Source: Lamellibrachia columna (taxonomy: Eukaryota > Annelida > Polychaeta > Sabellida > Siboglinidae). Taken from it: 64,000 nt of DNA. A program made the position numbers and the translations under genes. The stretch lies in assembly GCA_963662155.1 (NCBI GenBank), contig OY759273.1, positions 32,180,536 to 32,244,535 on the forward strand. The letters run 5' to 3'. This document shows positions 1 through 10,400 of this stretch, one piece after another (the stretch's first letter is position 1; every line of letters starts with the position of its first letter). The notes below the pieces were generated by a model, which was not told the origin of the DNA, made no database searches, and saw only the letters and a list, made by a program, of their open reading frames with translations.

Positions 1-330
1 ACACGGGGGTCCCAGAACAACCCCAGGCCTCCCAAAGGTAACTATACATGAAAGAAATATAAAAAGCCAGCTCAAAAGTAAAAGTGGTATCGCTACAGTA
101 TACAGATCAGCACACAGGCCAGCAAGTAACTACACAACCAATACAGAACAGCCAGGCATAAGTTCAGACTAATCAAATAGTGAACTAACTAACAACATCT
201 ACTAGTCCAATTGTAAGCGCACTAAAATCCACAAAAGAAAATAAATGTCAGCTCTATAAAGTAATGTACATTACCAGAGCAGTGATAACTGAAATCTGAC
301 ACAACGACCCACTCAGTTGTGTTAAAAGCC
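1..330. other. non-coding, nothing recognised
   Basis: AT-moderate sequence with no open frame of note and no motif I recognise. It leads directly into the 13-bp tandem array. Confidence 0.5.
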
Positions 331-699
331 AAGCTGTAGCTACTAGCTGTAGTTACTAACTGTAGCTACTAGCTGCAGCTACTAGCTGCAGCTACTAGCT
401 GCAGCTACTAGCTGCAGCTACTAGCTGCAGCTACTAGCTGCAGCTACTAGCTGCAGCTACTAGCTGCAGCTACTAGCTGCAGCTACTAGCTGCAGCTACT
501 AGCTGCAGCTACTAGCTGTAGCTACTAGCTGTAGCTACTAGCTGTAGCTACTAGCTGTAGCTACTAGCTGTAGCTACTAGATGTAGCTACTAGATGTAGC
601 TACTAGATGTAGCTACTAGATGTAGCTACTAGCTGTAGCTACTAGCTGTAGCTACTAGCTGTAGCTACTAGCTGTAGCTACTAGCTGTAGCTACTAGCT
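331..699. repeat. minisatellite, 13-bp unit (~28 copies)
   Basis: The unit is CTGCAGCTACTAG with variants CTGTAGCTACTAG and CTAGATGTAGCTA. Copies of each variant sit in blocks (GCA block, then GTA, then ATG, then GTA), the pattern expected from local slippage or unequal exchange. Most units carry AGCTGCAGCT or AGCTGTAGCT, so single strands can fold back. Confidence 0.95.
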
Positions 700-730
700 A
701 CTACCTGATGCAACACCAAAGACAATAACA

Positions 731-1144
731 TTAGGGTATATTAATCTGGAGCAGGGCAATACAGATGTAGCACCGAAACAAGACAGGCTTCCATCTACCC
801 ATGGCCTGTATTTGGGTATCACTCGTGCCCCTGTCAACTGCTGGGGTAGCAGCACCGATTCTAAAACTGTGTCCCTTGTAGTAGGTTGGGTCCAAACCTG
901 CCCATTGCAGGGCTCTACACAAGTGCTGGCAGAAACATTGCCTGGATACAGGGGAACCATTAGAAGCCAACCATGGGCCGTTAGCTTTACCACGCATCAG
1001 GAGACATTGCATAAGGGCTGACAGTGGGCAATAAACATCCTCACTCTGTGGCTTAGACAAAGTAACTGGTCTACCAGAAGTATTACGATTAAAATGAGAT
1101 ATGACTAGAGCAAGATGAGTAGTAAAAACAGTGACATTCTTCAA
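731..1144 (-). pseudogene. tyrosine recombinase fragment (DIRS/Crypton-type, C-terminal half)
   Basis: A 137-residue open frame matches the C-terminal catalytic half of eukaryotic tyrosine recombinases, the enzymes that move DIRS-like and Crypton-like elements. Visible are GHSFRIGAAT (His92 and Arg95 of the H-x-x-R motif), GRW at residues 116-118 and a candidate nucleophile Tyr126 in RCYI. The stretch CPLSALMQCLLMRG before it is also typical of this family. The first catalytic Arg box, which should lie upstream (above position 1144 on this strand), is not visible, and the frame ends soon after the Tyr. This is therefore a truncated copy or the last exon of a broken element. The 13-bp array lies just beyond its 3' end. 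Family assignment is by motif only; DIRS, Ngaro and Crypton cannot be separated here. Confidence 0.7.
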
Positions 1145-1313
1145 TTGACTGTTTATAAATTACCTCAACCATGGTTAGGTTGTCAGTGAGACCGAGGGCT
1201 GAATGGTTAGACATAAAATAGTCCCAGGATTCCAAGGCAGCCATAACTGGGTACAGTTCTATCACAGCAACATGCTGTGATTGCCAGATATGTGGAAACC
1301 TGCCATTAAACCA

Positions 1314-1359
1314 CTACACTGGGCTACACAGCACACCTGTGCTGTGTAGCCCAGTGTAG
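1314..1359. other. perfect 21-bp inverted repeat with 4-nt loop
   Basis: Positions 1314-1334 are the exact reverse complement of 1339-1359, separated by ACCT. The arms begin CTACACTGGGCTAC and contain CAGCAC/GTGCTG. The loop is too short for an ordinary animal miRNA precursor; a cruciform-prone site or transposon fold-back is more likely. Confidence 0.9.
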
Positions 1360-1467
1360 CACATGGCTGAACCTTTCAAAGATACAGCACAGCATGGAAG
1401 ACAGCGCTCATGAAAAACAAATTGTTGGTTGTAACATCGGGTTGTATAGAAATGACATGAAAAGAAT

Positions 1468-1508
1468 CTGATAACACCCATTTAGAGTCAATAAATGAGT
1501 GTTATCAG
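1468..1508. other. imperfect hairpin, ~16-bp stem
   Basis: CTGATAACAC at 1468-1477 pairs with GTGTTATCAG at 1499-1508, and inner CATTTA/TAAATG continues the stem after one mismatch. The loop is about 7 nt. Function unknown. Confidence 0.75.
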
Positions 1509-2279
1509 AATAAATTTAGAGTCACCAATGGTTCACAAGGATGGTGGATCCACCAGGGGTGATAACAATATCACGGTGTATCCATCTGGGGCGGAAACAG
1601 TATCACCCCTGGTTCACGAGGTTTAATGTTTTCCTGTGACAACAAATTGTTGGGAAACTATTACGTTGTACAGTAACCCTCTGTATACGGCACATTTACA
1701 ACAGTAGGATGGCAAAACCTCCTTGTTATGGACAGGTGTCCATTACAGACAAGGTGGTAAACTTAGAGGTAGCCTGAACGAAGAGACGACTCTACGAATT
1801 ATGACCGTAGAAGTAGTGAGATGAAATCTGGAAGCACGGCATCAAGTGGATACAACTGGCCAAAGGCTGATGAACCTGTAAAGGCCGAGACATTGTTCAA
1901 AGCAACGAAACAAAATGCAAACAGATGCACCTGTTCTTCTGACAGTCGTCCCTAGTGAGAGGACTTGTGAGGTGCCACTTGTCTGGGGAATTGGGAATTA
2001 CCTCGCGCTGGGAGTTGGTGTGGTGGAGACTATTACTCAGACAGCTGTCGACAGAGACACACCAGCACGGGTGAGATGATGGGCATGTCGACAGACAGAA
2101 CACATATCAATAAAGTAACAGTCTCACTCATGGCAAGGAATCTCTTCTGACTCTAGTGCGCCTGTCCACTTTTGGTGTGACATTTATTGGAAACATAGGA
2201 ATTCGGAAATAAAAATGAAGGAATAATATAGGAATATTTTAAAGAAAATATAGTTTTGTTTCAGTTGGTGCCATCTACA

Positions 2280-2575
2280 GACTTCTCACTCAGTACCACT
2301 TCTCAAATCATTGCATTGGTTCCCTGTCCGATATCGCATTACCTAGTACCTATCAAACACTTTCATCCAAGCAACCAGCATATTTATATTCACTGCTCAC
2401 TTGTACAAGACAGTCTAGACAATTTTGATAATCTAATTCTAATTTACTGATTCCAGTGTTAAGACAAATGTCAGAACTAGAGCTTTTTCAGTTGCTGCAC
2501 CGAATATGAAGAACTCACTCCCTGTTAGTGAAGTCTGTAGGAAATATCGCTCCGATCCCTTAGACCCGGACATCA
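2280..2575 (+). pseudogene. LINE reverse-transcriptase C-terminal remnant
   Basis: Two short stretches typical of the region after the LINE reverse-transcriptase domain are seen in different frames. LHWLPVRYRI is read near 2315-2345 and RTRAFSVAAPNMKNSLPV near 2475-2530. Both match the conserved end of L2/CR1-like ORF2 proteins. Several frame shifts separate them, so the copy is dead. The scrap near 5555-5645 comes from the preceding part of the same kind of protein. Confidence 0.6.
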
Positions 2576-2906
2576 GCACTGACAAGACAGCACCAGCATT
2601 CACAGCGCAACAGTTCACCCTCTTTTTGGAAGAACACAAAAAACATCCGCTGACCTGTGCACAGTGCAGCCAACAGGTGGCAGCACTGTTGCACATTGAG
2701 CATTGCGTTAGTGCTTAAGTCGCTGGATGAAAGGAGATGGCAACAGTGTCAGCGGCATCATTGGCACTGGCGTACCTTCATATAACTGATGCCTGCTGGA
2801 AATGTCCGGCGATGACAGAGGAGTGAAAACGTCCTATTTCACGTGTGGTATGGTCATCATTCGTAGAGTCGTCTCTTCGTCGTTTCCACTCGCCAGGTGA
2901 ACACCT

Positions 2907-3435
2907 GCAACAACAATCAACAACTGTTGGTACACAGTCTGCAACAACAATCAACAACTGTTAGTACACAGTCTGCAACAACAATCAACAACTGTTAGTA
3001 CACAGTCTGCAACAACAATCAACAACTGTTGGTACACAGTCTGCAACAACAATTAACAACTGTTGGTACACAGTCTGCAACAACAATCAACAACTGTTGG
3101 TACAGAGTCTGCAACAACAATCAACAACTGTTAGTACACAGTCTGCAACAACAATCAACAACTGTTGGTACACAGCCTGCAACAACAATCAACAACTGTT
3201 GATACAGTCTGCAACAACAATCAACAACTGTTAGTACACAGTCTGCAACAACAATCAACAACTGTTGGTACAGAGTCTGCAACAACAATCAACAACTGTT
3301 AGTACAGTTTGCAAAAACAATCAACAACTGTTGATACACAGTCTGCAACAATCAACACCTGTTGATAGTCTGCAACAATCAACAACAGTTAGTACAGTCT
3401 GCAACAACAATCAACAACTGTTGGTACACAGCCTA
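2907..3435. repeat. minisatellite, 34-bp unit (~16 copies)
   Basis: Core CAACAACTGTTGGTACACAG followed by TCTGCAACAACAAT. Later copies are shortened by internal deletions (for example near 3350-3400), a sign of decay at the 3' edge. CAACTGTTG inside the unit is nearly palindromic. Confidence 0.95.
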
Positions 3436-4629
3436 CTAAAATACTACACCACCAGGGGTTACATACACATGATGTGACGAGTACCTGGTCAAAGTACTTG
3501 ACGATGAGTATTTCACGAGTTACAAGAGTAAAATACACTTACACAGGCCTCAGTTGCAGAAGTGGTTTTTGCTTTGTATTCAGCCTTGTTAAATCTCTTG
3601 AATACAACCCATCGTCTACTGACTGTATATATGCTAGCAGTGGGAACATGTTTAAAACATGACATATCTGATGACAAGAGATGTTTGACTTTTGAAAAGC
3701 CTTCCTTTACCACAAGCCAAAGCAGACTGTTGCATTGGACGTCCGTCTTGTAAACATTTTTGTCGTGATGTTGACAGAAATTTGTTATCCAACATTAGCT
3801 TAGACAGCAGTCCAGTTTCACTGACCTGTCGTACCCCCAACGGTCATCTCCAGGGGTCTGTGACTGTCCACACCATGGTCCTTCCTATGTTCTATGGCCC
3901 CAGTTCTCGTCATGGTGTTCCGCCCAGCTGCTTTCAGACTGGTTGTATCGACTGCTGCGGTAGTCCCTGCTCCACAGTCGTAGTCATGTTTCCTGTCATT
4001 GCGGTAAGGAAAACATTTAATTAAAATGTTGTTGATGGTACTTATGTGAGCTAGCCAAGCTACAACGTTCGAAAACATATAATATGTTAAAAAGTTCGCA
4101 TTTATATATATATATATTTACAATGGCTGAAATAACCAATGAACAGGACACAACAAAACTAAAATTAGCCAAATTTGCAAACACACAAAACCACACGTCT
4201 TCAATGCTGGATTTCCATTAGCTGAGTTTGAGTTGGCTTATGCATAAATATTTTCATTTAAACAAGGCAGTTTGTACAATATGCCTGAACGTGGAGAAGG
4301 AATTTCTAATACAAATTTACATATCATGTCACTGACAGATCAACAAAGACATCAGCCAGGTGAGAAACACTCAGGTAATGTCTGACAAGGGACAGAAGGA
4401 CAGCAATGACACTGACCGATGGTGGTCATCAAGAGTCGCTGTACTGTCCAGGTGGCTGATTGTACGAGCTGGGCGCCTCAGTGTACCTAGAGAAACATAA
4501 ACACTGATGTGAGCTTTAGACAACAACGTTTCAGGCATCCTCAGATCACTGGTGCTTTCTGTACACATGAACCCAGGGTAAAGTATGTTTGTTGATGCAC
4601 AAAATGACATGTTGCAATTCCATGTTTGT
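3436..4629. other. non-coding, nothing recognised
   Basis: Only short unsupported open frames on both strands. A short (TA)n tract lies near 4105-4120. No domain or RNA gene recognised. Confidence 0.45.
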
Positions 4630-5020
4630 TAGGGGTGGATAAATCAGGGGAGATAACAGCATCAACCCTAGTTCACAAGGGTAGTGGATCCACCACGGGT
4701 GATAACAATGTCAACACTGGTTCACGAGGATGGTGGATCCATCAGCGGTGATAACAATATCACCACTGGTTCACAAGGATGATGGATCCACCAGGGGTGA
4801 TAACAATATCACCACTGGTTCACAAGGATGATGGATCCACCAGGGGTGATAACAATATCACCACTGGTTCACGAGGATGGTGGATCTACCAGGAGTGATA
4901 ACAATATCACCACTGGTTCACAAGTATGGTGAATACATCAGGGGTGATAACAATATCACCACTGGTTCACAAGGATGGTGAATCCATCAACGGTTATAAC
5001 ATTATCACCACTGGTTCATG
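4630..5020. repeat. minisatellite, 49-bp unit with palindromes (~8 copies)
   Basis: Unit of GGTTCACAAGGATG, then GTGGATCCACC, then AGGGGTGATAACAATATCAC. Each intact unit holds GGTGGATCCACC or a one-base variant (a 12-bp palindrome when intact) and GTGATA-ACAA-TATCAC (6-bp stem, 4-nt loop). A lone copy lies near 1530-1620. Confidence 0.9.
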
Positions 5021-5095
5021 AGCATGCAAATTAGCAACTGCCAACTTTCAACAGTGTCACAACATTTGTCTATCTGGTTATGGTACCGTGTGACT

Positions 5096-5338
5096 CAAAC
5101 CACCCCACAGTCAGGTCCCCACCCACAGTCAGGTCCCCACCCACAGTCAGGTCCCCACCCACGGTCAGGTCTTCACCAACATGGTCAGGTCCCCACCCAC
5201 GGTCAGGTCCCCACCCACAGTCAGGTCCCCACCCACAGTCAGGTCCCCACCCACAGTCAGGTCCCCACCCAGTCAGGTCCCCACCCACAGTCAGGTCCCC
5301 ACCCACAGTCAAGTCCCCACCCACAGTCAGGTCCCCGT
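5096..5338. repeat. minisatellite, 18-bp unit (~13 copies)
   Basis: Unit CAGTCAGGTCCCCACCCA. Eighteen is a multiple of three, so long but meaningless frames stay open on both strands. Confidence 0.95.
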
Positions 5339-5554
5339 CCATCAGAGGTCATCAACATGTAAATTTTTACCACAAAATAATTTTGTAGGTATGAATCATA
5401 AGAACCACCTCCAAATCTCCACAGTTACATAGGATTTTGTTTGAAAACATAGGAATTGTAATTAAAATATAGGAACATTGTTCCGTGATTTGTAGGGAAG
5501 TAAATGTAGGTGTGGGGATTAATACGTCTATCCCTACTGCACAGTCTTTGTTGT

Positions 5555-5645
5555 ATTCACCAGTATATGTCTTTTTCTGTCTTGTTAGTAGTAGACTTGA
5601 CTACTGCAATTCCCTTTATCACAATATCGCAATCAAGGACATCGA
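5555..5645 (+). pseudogene. LINE ORF2 scrap
   Basis: The frame reads SSRLDYCNSLYHNIAIKD, matching the conserved SRLDYCNSL stretch that follows the reverse-transcriptase domain in L2/CR1-like elements. Only about 30 residues survive. Confidence 0.5.
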
Positions 5646-6454
5646 ATTTAATAATAATAAAAAAAGTAAAGAAATAAGTAAAAATCCAATGCATGTATGA
5701 ATCTGACATCACGCTCACCTATCTCAGCTATCGTCGCTGTGTGCGTCCACATTTCCAATCGCACATTTCACTGGAAGTCGGTGTACATCTTTCTGTGGAT
5801 GGTTGTCATTTTTCTGTTGTTGTGGTGGTGGTGGTGGTGATGTGACCCGGCACCACTGCTGTGAGCGGTGCCATCTGTCTCAGTATTTGATATGACTTTG
5901 TTCTGAAAACAATCCACATTTTCATTAATATCAGTTGTACAACAAAGTTGGGTTATGATGATTTTGCTTCAAATCAATCAAATGTAGCTCGACTGAATGC
6001 ATAAAACTATCGACTGTTGTTGAAGACTTTGTAAGAAACCAGAGAAGACAAGCTATGGTCCATACCACTGCACACAGATATGTCAACAGCACTGAGATGC
6101 ACCTACTCGTCTTTTCTCCTTCAGTGTTGTTTGTACAACTTGTGCATTAAACTTTAATTTTGACCCAAAAATCCACAAATTACTTAAATTACACATTCCA
6201 CAAATCGTGCACATATATTCGTGCGTCACCACAACATTAATAACTAGAATTTTTATTGCAGTGTTGTTAAATCAGAAGCACCAAATAGTAGCTGCATTTT
6301 AGCAAAGACGTAGGATTGATTGTGATCAATGTGCCAGGAAGACAACAATTTAGGAGTCTTTTCCCAACATTCCAATTATTTCACCACGCGGCATTCACAG
6401 ACTCTTATATCCTACATGAAACTTCACAGTCACTTTTCAGCTTCAAAAAATGAA
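5646..6454. other. non-coding, nothing recognised
   Basis: AT-rich interval with a short GGT/GTG run near 5820-5840. No coding or RNA signal recognised. Confidence 0.4.
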
Positions 6455-6775
6455 AATGTTGCGTGTTCATGTGTTGGTGTGTATATGTGCATGTGTTGGG
6501 TGTGTATGTATGTGCATGTTTTGGTGCGTATATATGTGCATGTGTTGGTGACCTTTCTAAGACTCATATATCCGACATGAAACTTCACTGTCACTTTTCA
6601 GCTTCAAAAGTGAAAATGTTACGTGTGCATGCATTGGTGTGTATATATGTGCAGATGTTGGTGTGTATGTATGTACATGTGTTGGTGCTTATATTTGTGC
6701 ATGTGTTGGTGTATGTATGTGCATGTGTTGGTGCATATATATGTGCATGTGTTTGTGTGTATATATGTGCATTGG
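6455..6775. repeat. GT-rich degenerate array (units ~22-34 bp)
   Basis: Repeats of TGTATATATGTGCATGTGTTGG with variable spacers. The stretch CGACATGAAACTTCACTGTCACTT near 6575-6600 repeats a segment near 6412-6437, so a larger duplication of about 165 bp underlies the array. Confidence 0.8.
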
Positions 6776-6782
6776 ATACAAG

Positions 6783-6945
6783 AATATCCAATTATCATTC
6801 TCACAGAGGACCTATCATTCTCACAGAGGACCATAAATGAATGGAATAACTGATCTAGTGTTTATGCAAATGCCAACAATGTCAGGTTAAAAACAGTTGG
6901 ACTCTGGATGTGCCAATGGCTTCCTAGTCCACTTCATCGCCGTAA
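6783..6945 (+). mobile_element. degenerate 3' end of the CR1-like LINE family
   Basis: TTCTCACAGAGGAC occurs twice, followed by ATAAATGAATGGAA and, 90 bp on, GTTGGACTCTGGATG and GCCAATGGCTTCC. These match in order the end of ORF2 (SFSQRTINEWN) and the 3' UTR of the intact copies at 30.1-31.5 kb and 34.4-36.9 kb. An internal deletion and a small tandem duplication are visible. Confidence 0.7.
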
Positions 6946-7006
6946 CACCTACACGATACAAACAGTTCTAGGAATGTAAAGCTGATGAAATGAACGAGCT
7001 GCTGTG

Positions 7007-7222
7007 ATCCTCAAGGGCTGGCCAGATACTAAGCTGGAGACACCGCACGCAGTCCAAATGTACTAAACAACATGTGACAAACTCTCCGTATCTGACAGTG
7101 TAGTGTACAAAGGTATGAGAATCGTGGTGCTGCCAAACATAAGGCCTAACACGCTTCCACAAATACACAAGTCGCACATGGGCATAACGAAATGCAAGCA
7201 ACGAGCGCAGAAAGCACAATTC
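7007..7222 (+). pseudogene. Ty3/gypsy Pol fragment (integrase N-terminal zinc-binding region)
   Basis: Read in one frame this gives ILKGWPD, DKLSVSDSVVYKGMRIVVLP and then IHKSHMGITKCKQRAQKA. That order matches the linker between RNase H and integrase and the H-x3-H half of the H2C2 zinc finger in Ty3/gypsy Pol. One in-frame stop interrupts the fragment (TAC TAA), and a second stop follows where the tryptophan of the usual WPGM motif is expected. The second half of the zinc finger and the integrase core are absent. An open frame on the opposite strand over 6968-7414 is a shadow of this remnant. Confidence 0.65.
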
Positions 7223-7484
7223 TAATTCCAGTAATTTGAGCTGTAAATAGAAGTGTGAATAATGGCACAAGAAAATGGACAGACATTGACTTTTATAAAT
7301 ACTTACATTGTAAACTGTACATTTGCATATACTGTATACAGCAATGCTGTCACACAAGTAGACTCGACTGTATACATTCAAATTTAGTAACGACATATGC
7401 AGTCGTAAGCCCATACATTTTGTTTTGTTAGTACAGATAATCTTTCTTTGGAAGAAAGGGAGATCTGATATTCAGAGTGAATAA

Positions 7485-10400
7485 CCTTCATTGCCTACCT
7501 GCCGCCATCCTGCTGTCATGTATGATGTCTTACACCTTCATTGCCTACCTGGCGCCATCCTGCTGTCATGTATGATATCTTACACCTTCATTGCCTACCT
7601 GCCGCCATCCTGCTGTCACGTATGATGTCTTACACCTTCATTGCCTACCTGGCGCCATCCTGCTGTCATGTATGATGTCTTACACCTTCATTGCCTAACT
7701 GGCGCCATCCTGCTGTCATGTATGATGTCTTACACCTTCATTGCCTACCTGCCGCCATCCTGCTGTCATGTATGATGTCTTACACCTTCATTGCCTACCT
7801 ACTGCCACCCTGCTGTCATGTATGATGTCTTACACCTTCATTGCCTACCTGGCGCAATCCTGCTGTCATGTATGATGTCTTACACCTTCATTGCCTACCT
7901 GCCGCCATCCTGCTGTCATGAATAATATCTTACACCTTCATTGCCTACCTGGCGCCATCCTGCTGTCATGTATGATGTCTTACACCTTCATTGCCTACCT
8001 GGCGCCATCCTGCTGTCATGTATGATGTCTTACACCTTCATTGCCTACCTGGCGCCATCCTGCTGTCATGTATGATGTCTTACACCTTCATTGCCTACCT
8101 GCCGCCATCCTGCTGTCATGTATGAATTCTTACACCTTCATTGCCTACCTGGCGACATCCTGCTGTCATGTATGATGTCTTACACCTTCATTGCCTACCT
8201 GGCGCCATCCTGCTGTCATGTATGATGTCTTACACCTTCATTGCCTACCTGCCGCCATCCTGCTGTCATGAATGATATCTTACACCTTCATTGCCTACCT
8301 GGCGCCATCCTGCTGTCATGTATGATGTCTTACACCTTCATTGCCTACCTGGCGCCATCCTGCTGTCATGTATGATGTCTTACACCTTCATTGCCTACCT
8401 GTCGCCATCCTGCTGTCATGTATGATGTCTTACACCTTCATTGCCTACCTGCCGCCATCCTGCTGTCATGTATGATGTCTTACACCTTCATTGCCTACCT
8501 GCCGCCATCCTGCTGTCATGTATGATGTCTTACACCTTCATTGCCTACCTGGCGCCATCCTGCTGTCATGTATGATGTCTTACACCTTCATTGCCTACCT
8601 GGCGCCATCCTGCTGTCATGTATGATGTCTTACACCTTCATTGCCTACCTGGCGCCATCCTGCTGTCACGTATGATGTCTTACACCTTCATTGCCTACCT
8701 GGCGCCATCCTGCTGTCACGTATGATGTCTTACACCTTCATTGCCTACCTGCCGCCATCCTGCTGTCACGTATGATGTCTTACACCTTCATTGCCTACCT
8801 GGCGCCATCCTGCTGTCATGTATGATGTCTTACACCTTCATTGCCTACCTGCCGCCATCCTGCTGTCACGAATGATGTCTTACACCTTCATTGCCTACCT
8901 GGCGCCATCCTGCTGTCATGTATGATGTCTTACACCTTCATTGCCTACCTGGCGCCATCCTGCTGTCATGTATGATGTCTTACACCTTCATTGCCTACCT
9001 GCCGCCATCCTGCTGTCATGTATGATGTCTTACACCTTCATTGCCTACCTGGCGCCATCCTGCTGTCATGTATGATGTCTTACACCTTCATTGCCTACCT
9101 GCCGCCATCCTGCTGTCACGTATGATGTCTTACACCTTCATTGCCTACCTGGCGCCATCCTGCTGTCACGTATGATGTCTTACACCTTCATTGCCTACCT
9201 GGCGCCATCCTGCTGTCATGTATGATGTCTTACACCTTCATTGCCTACCTGGCGCCATCCTGCTGTCATGTATGATATCTTACACCTTCATTGCCTACCT
9301 GCCGCCATCCTGCTGTCATGTATGATGTCTTACACCTTCATTGCCTACCTACCGCCACCCTGCTGTCATGTATGATGTCTTACACCTTCATTGCCTACCT
9401 GGCGCCATCCTGCTGTCATGTATGATGTCTTACACCTTCATTGCCTACCTGCCGCCATCCTGCTGTCATGTATGATGTCTTACACCTTCATTGCCTACCT
9501 GGCGCCATCCTGCTGTCATGTATGATATCTTACACCTTCATTGCCTACCTGCCGCCATCCTGCTGTCACGTATGATGTCTTACACCTTCATTGCCTACCT
9601 GGCGCCATCCTGCTGTCATGTATGATGTCTTACACCTTCATTGCCTACCTGGCGCCATCCTGCTGTCATGTATGATGTCTTATACCTTCATTGCCTACCT
9701 GGCGCCATCCTGCTGTCATGTATGATGTCTTACACCTTCATTGCCTACCTGGCGCCATCCTGCTGTCATGTATGATATCTTACACCTTCATTGCCTACCC
9801 GCCGCCATCCTGCTGTCATGTATGATGTCTTACACCTTCATTGCCTACCTGCCGCCATCCTGCTGTCATGTATGATGTCTTACACCTTCATTGCCTACCT
9901 GGCGCCATCCTGCTGTCATGTATGATGTCTTACACCTTCATTGCCTACCTGGCGCCATCCTGCTGTCATGTATGATGTCTTACACCTTCATTGCCTACCT
10001 GGCGCCATCCTGCCGTCATGTATGATGTCTTACACCTTCACTGCCTACCTGCCGCCATCCTGCTGTCATGTATGATGTCTTACACCTTCATTGCCTACCT
10101 GGCGCCATCCTGCTGTCATGTATGATGTCTTACACCTTCATTGCCTACCTGGCGCCATCCTGCTTTCATGTATGATGTCTTACACCTTCATTGCCTACCT
10201 GGCGCCATCCTGCCGTCATGTATGATGTCTTACACCTTCACTGCCTACCTGCCGCCATCCTGCTGTCATGTATGATGTCTTACACCTTCATTGCCTACCT
10301 GGCGCCATCCTGCTGTCATGTATGATGTCTTACACCTTCATTGCCTACCTGGAGCCATCCTGCCGTCATGTATGATGTCTTACACCTTCATTGCCTACCT

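Larger units (their letters stand above)
1145..2279. other. non-coding interval with hairpins and one lone 49-bp repeat unit
   Basis: No coding signal recognised. It holds two fold-back structures (1314-1359 and 1468-1508), a small one at 1261-1281 (9-bp stem, 3-nt loop), and at about 1530-1620 a single degenerate copy of the 49-bp unit that is tandem at 4630-5020. Confidence 0.5.

Noticed and set aside
5018..5432. Pro/Ser- and Gly/Asp-rich frames on both strands
   Set aside because: Generated by the 18-bp unit; not supported as protein.
6968..7414. 148-codon minus-strand frame
   Set aside because: Shadow of the Ty3/gypsy integrase remnant on the plus strand, which has a recognisable motif order.
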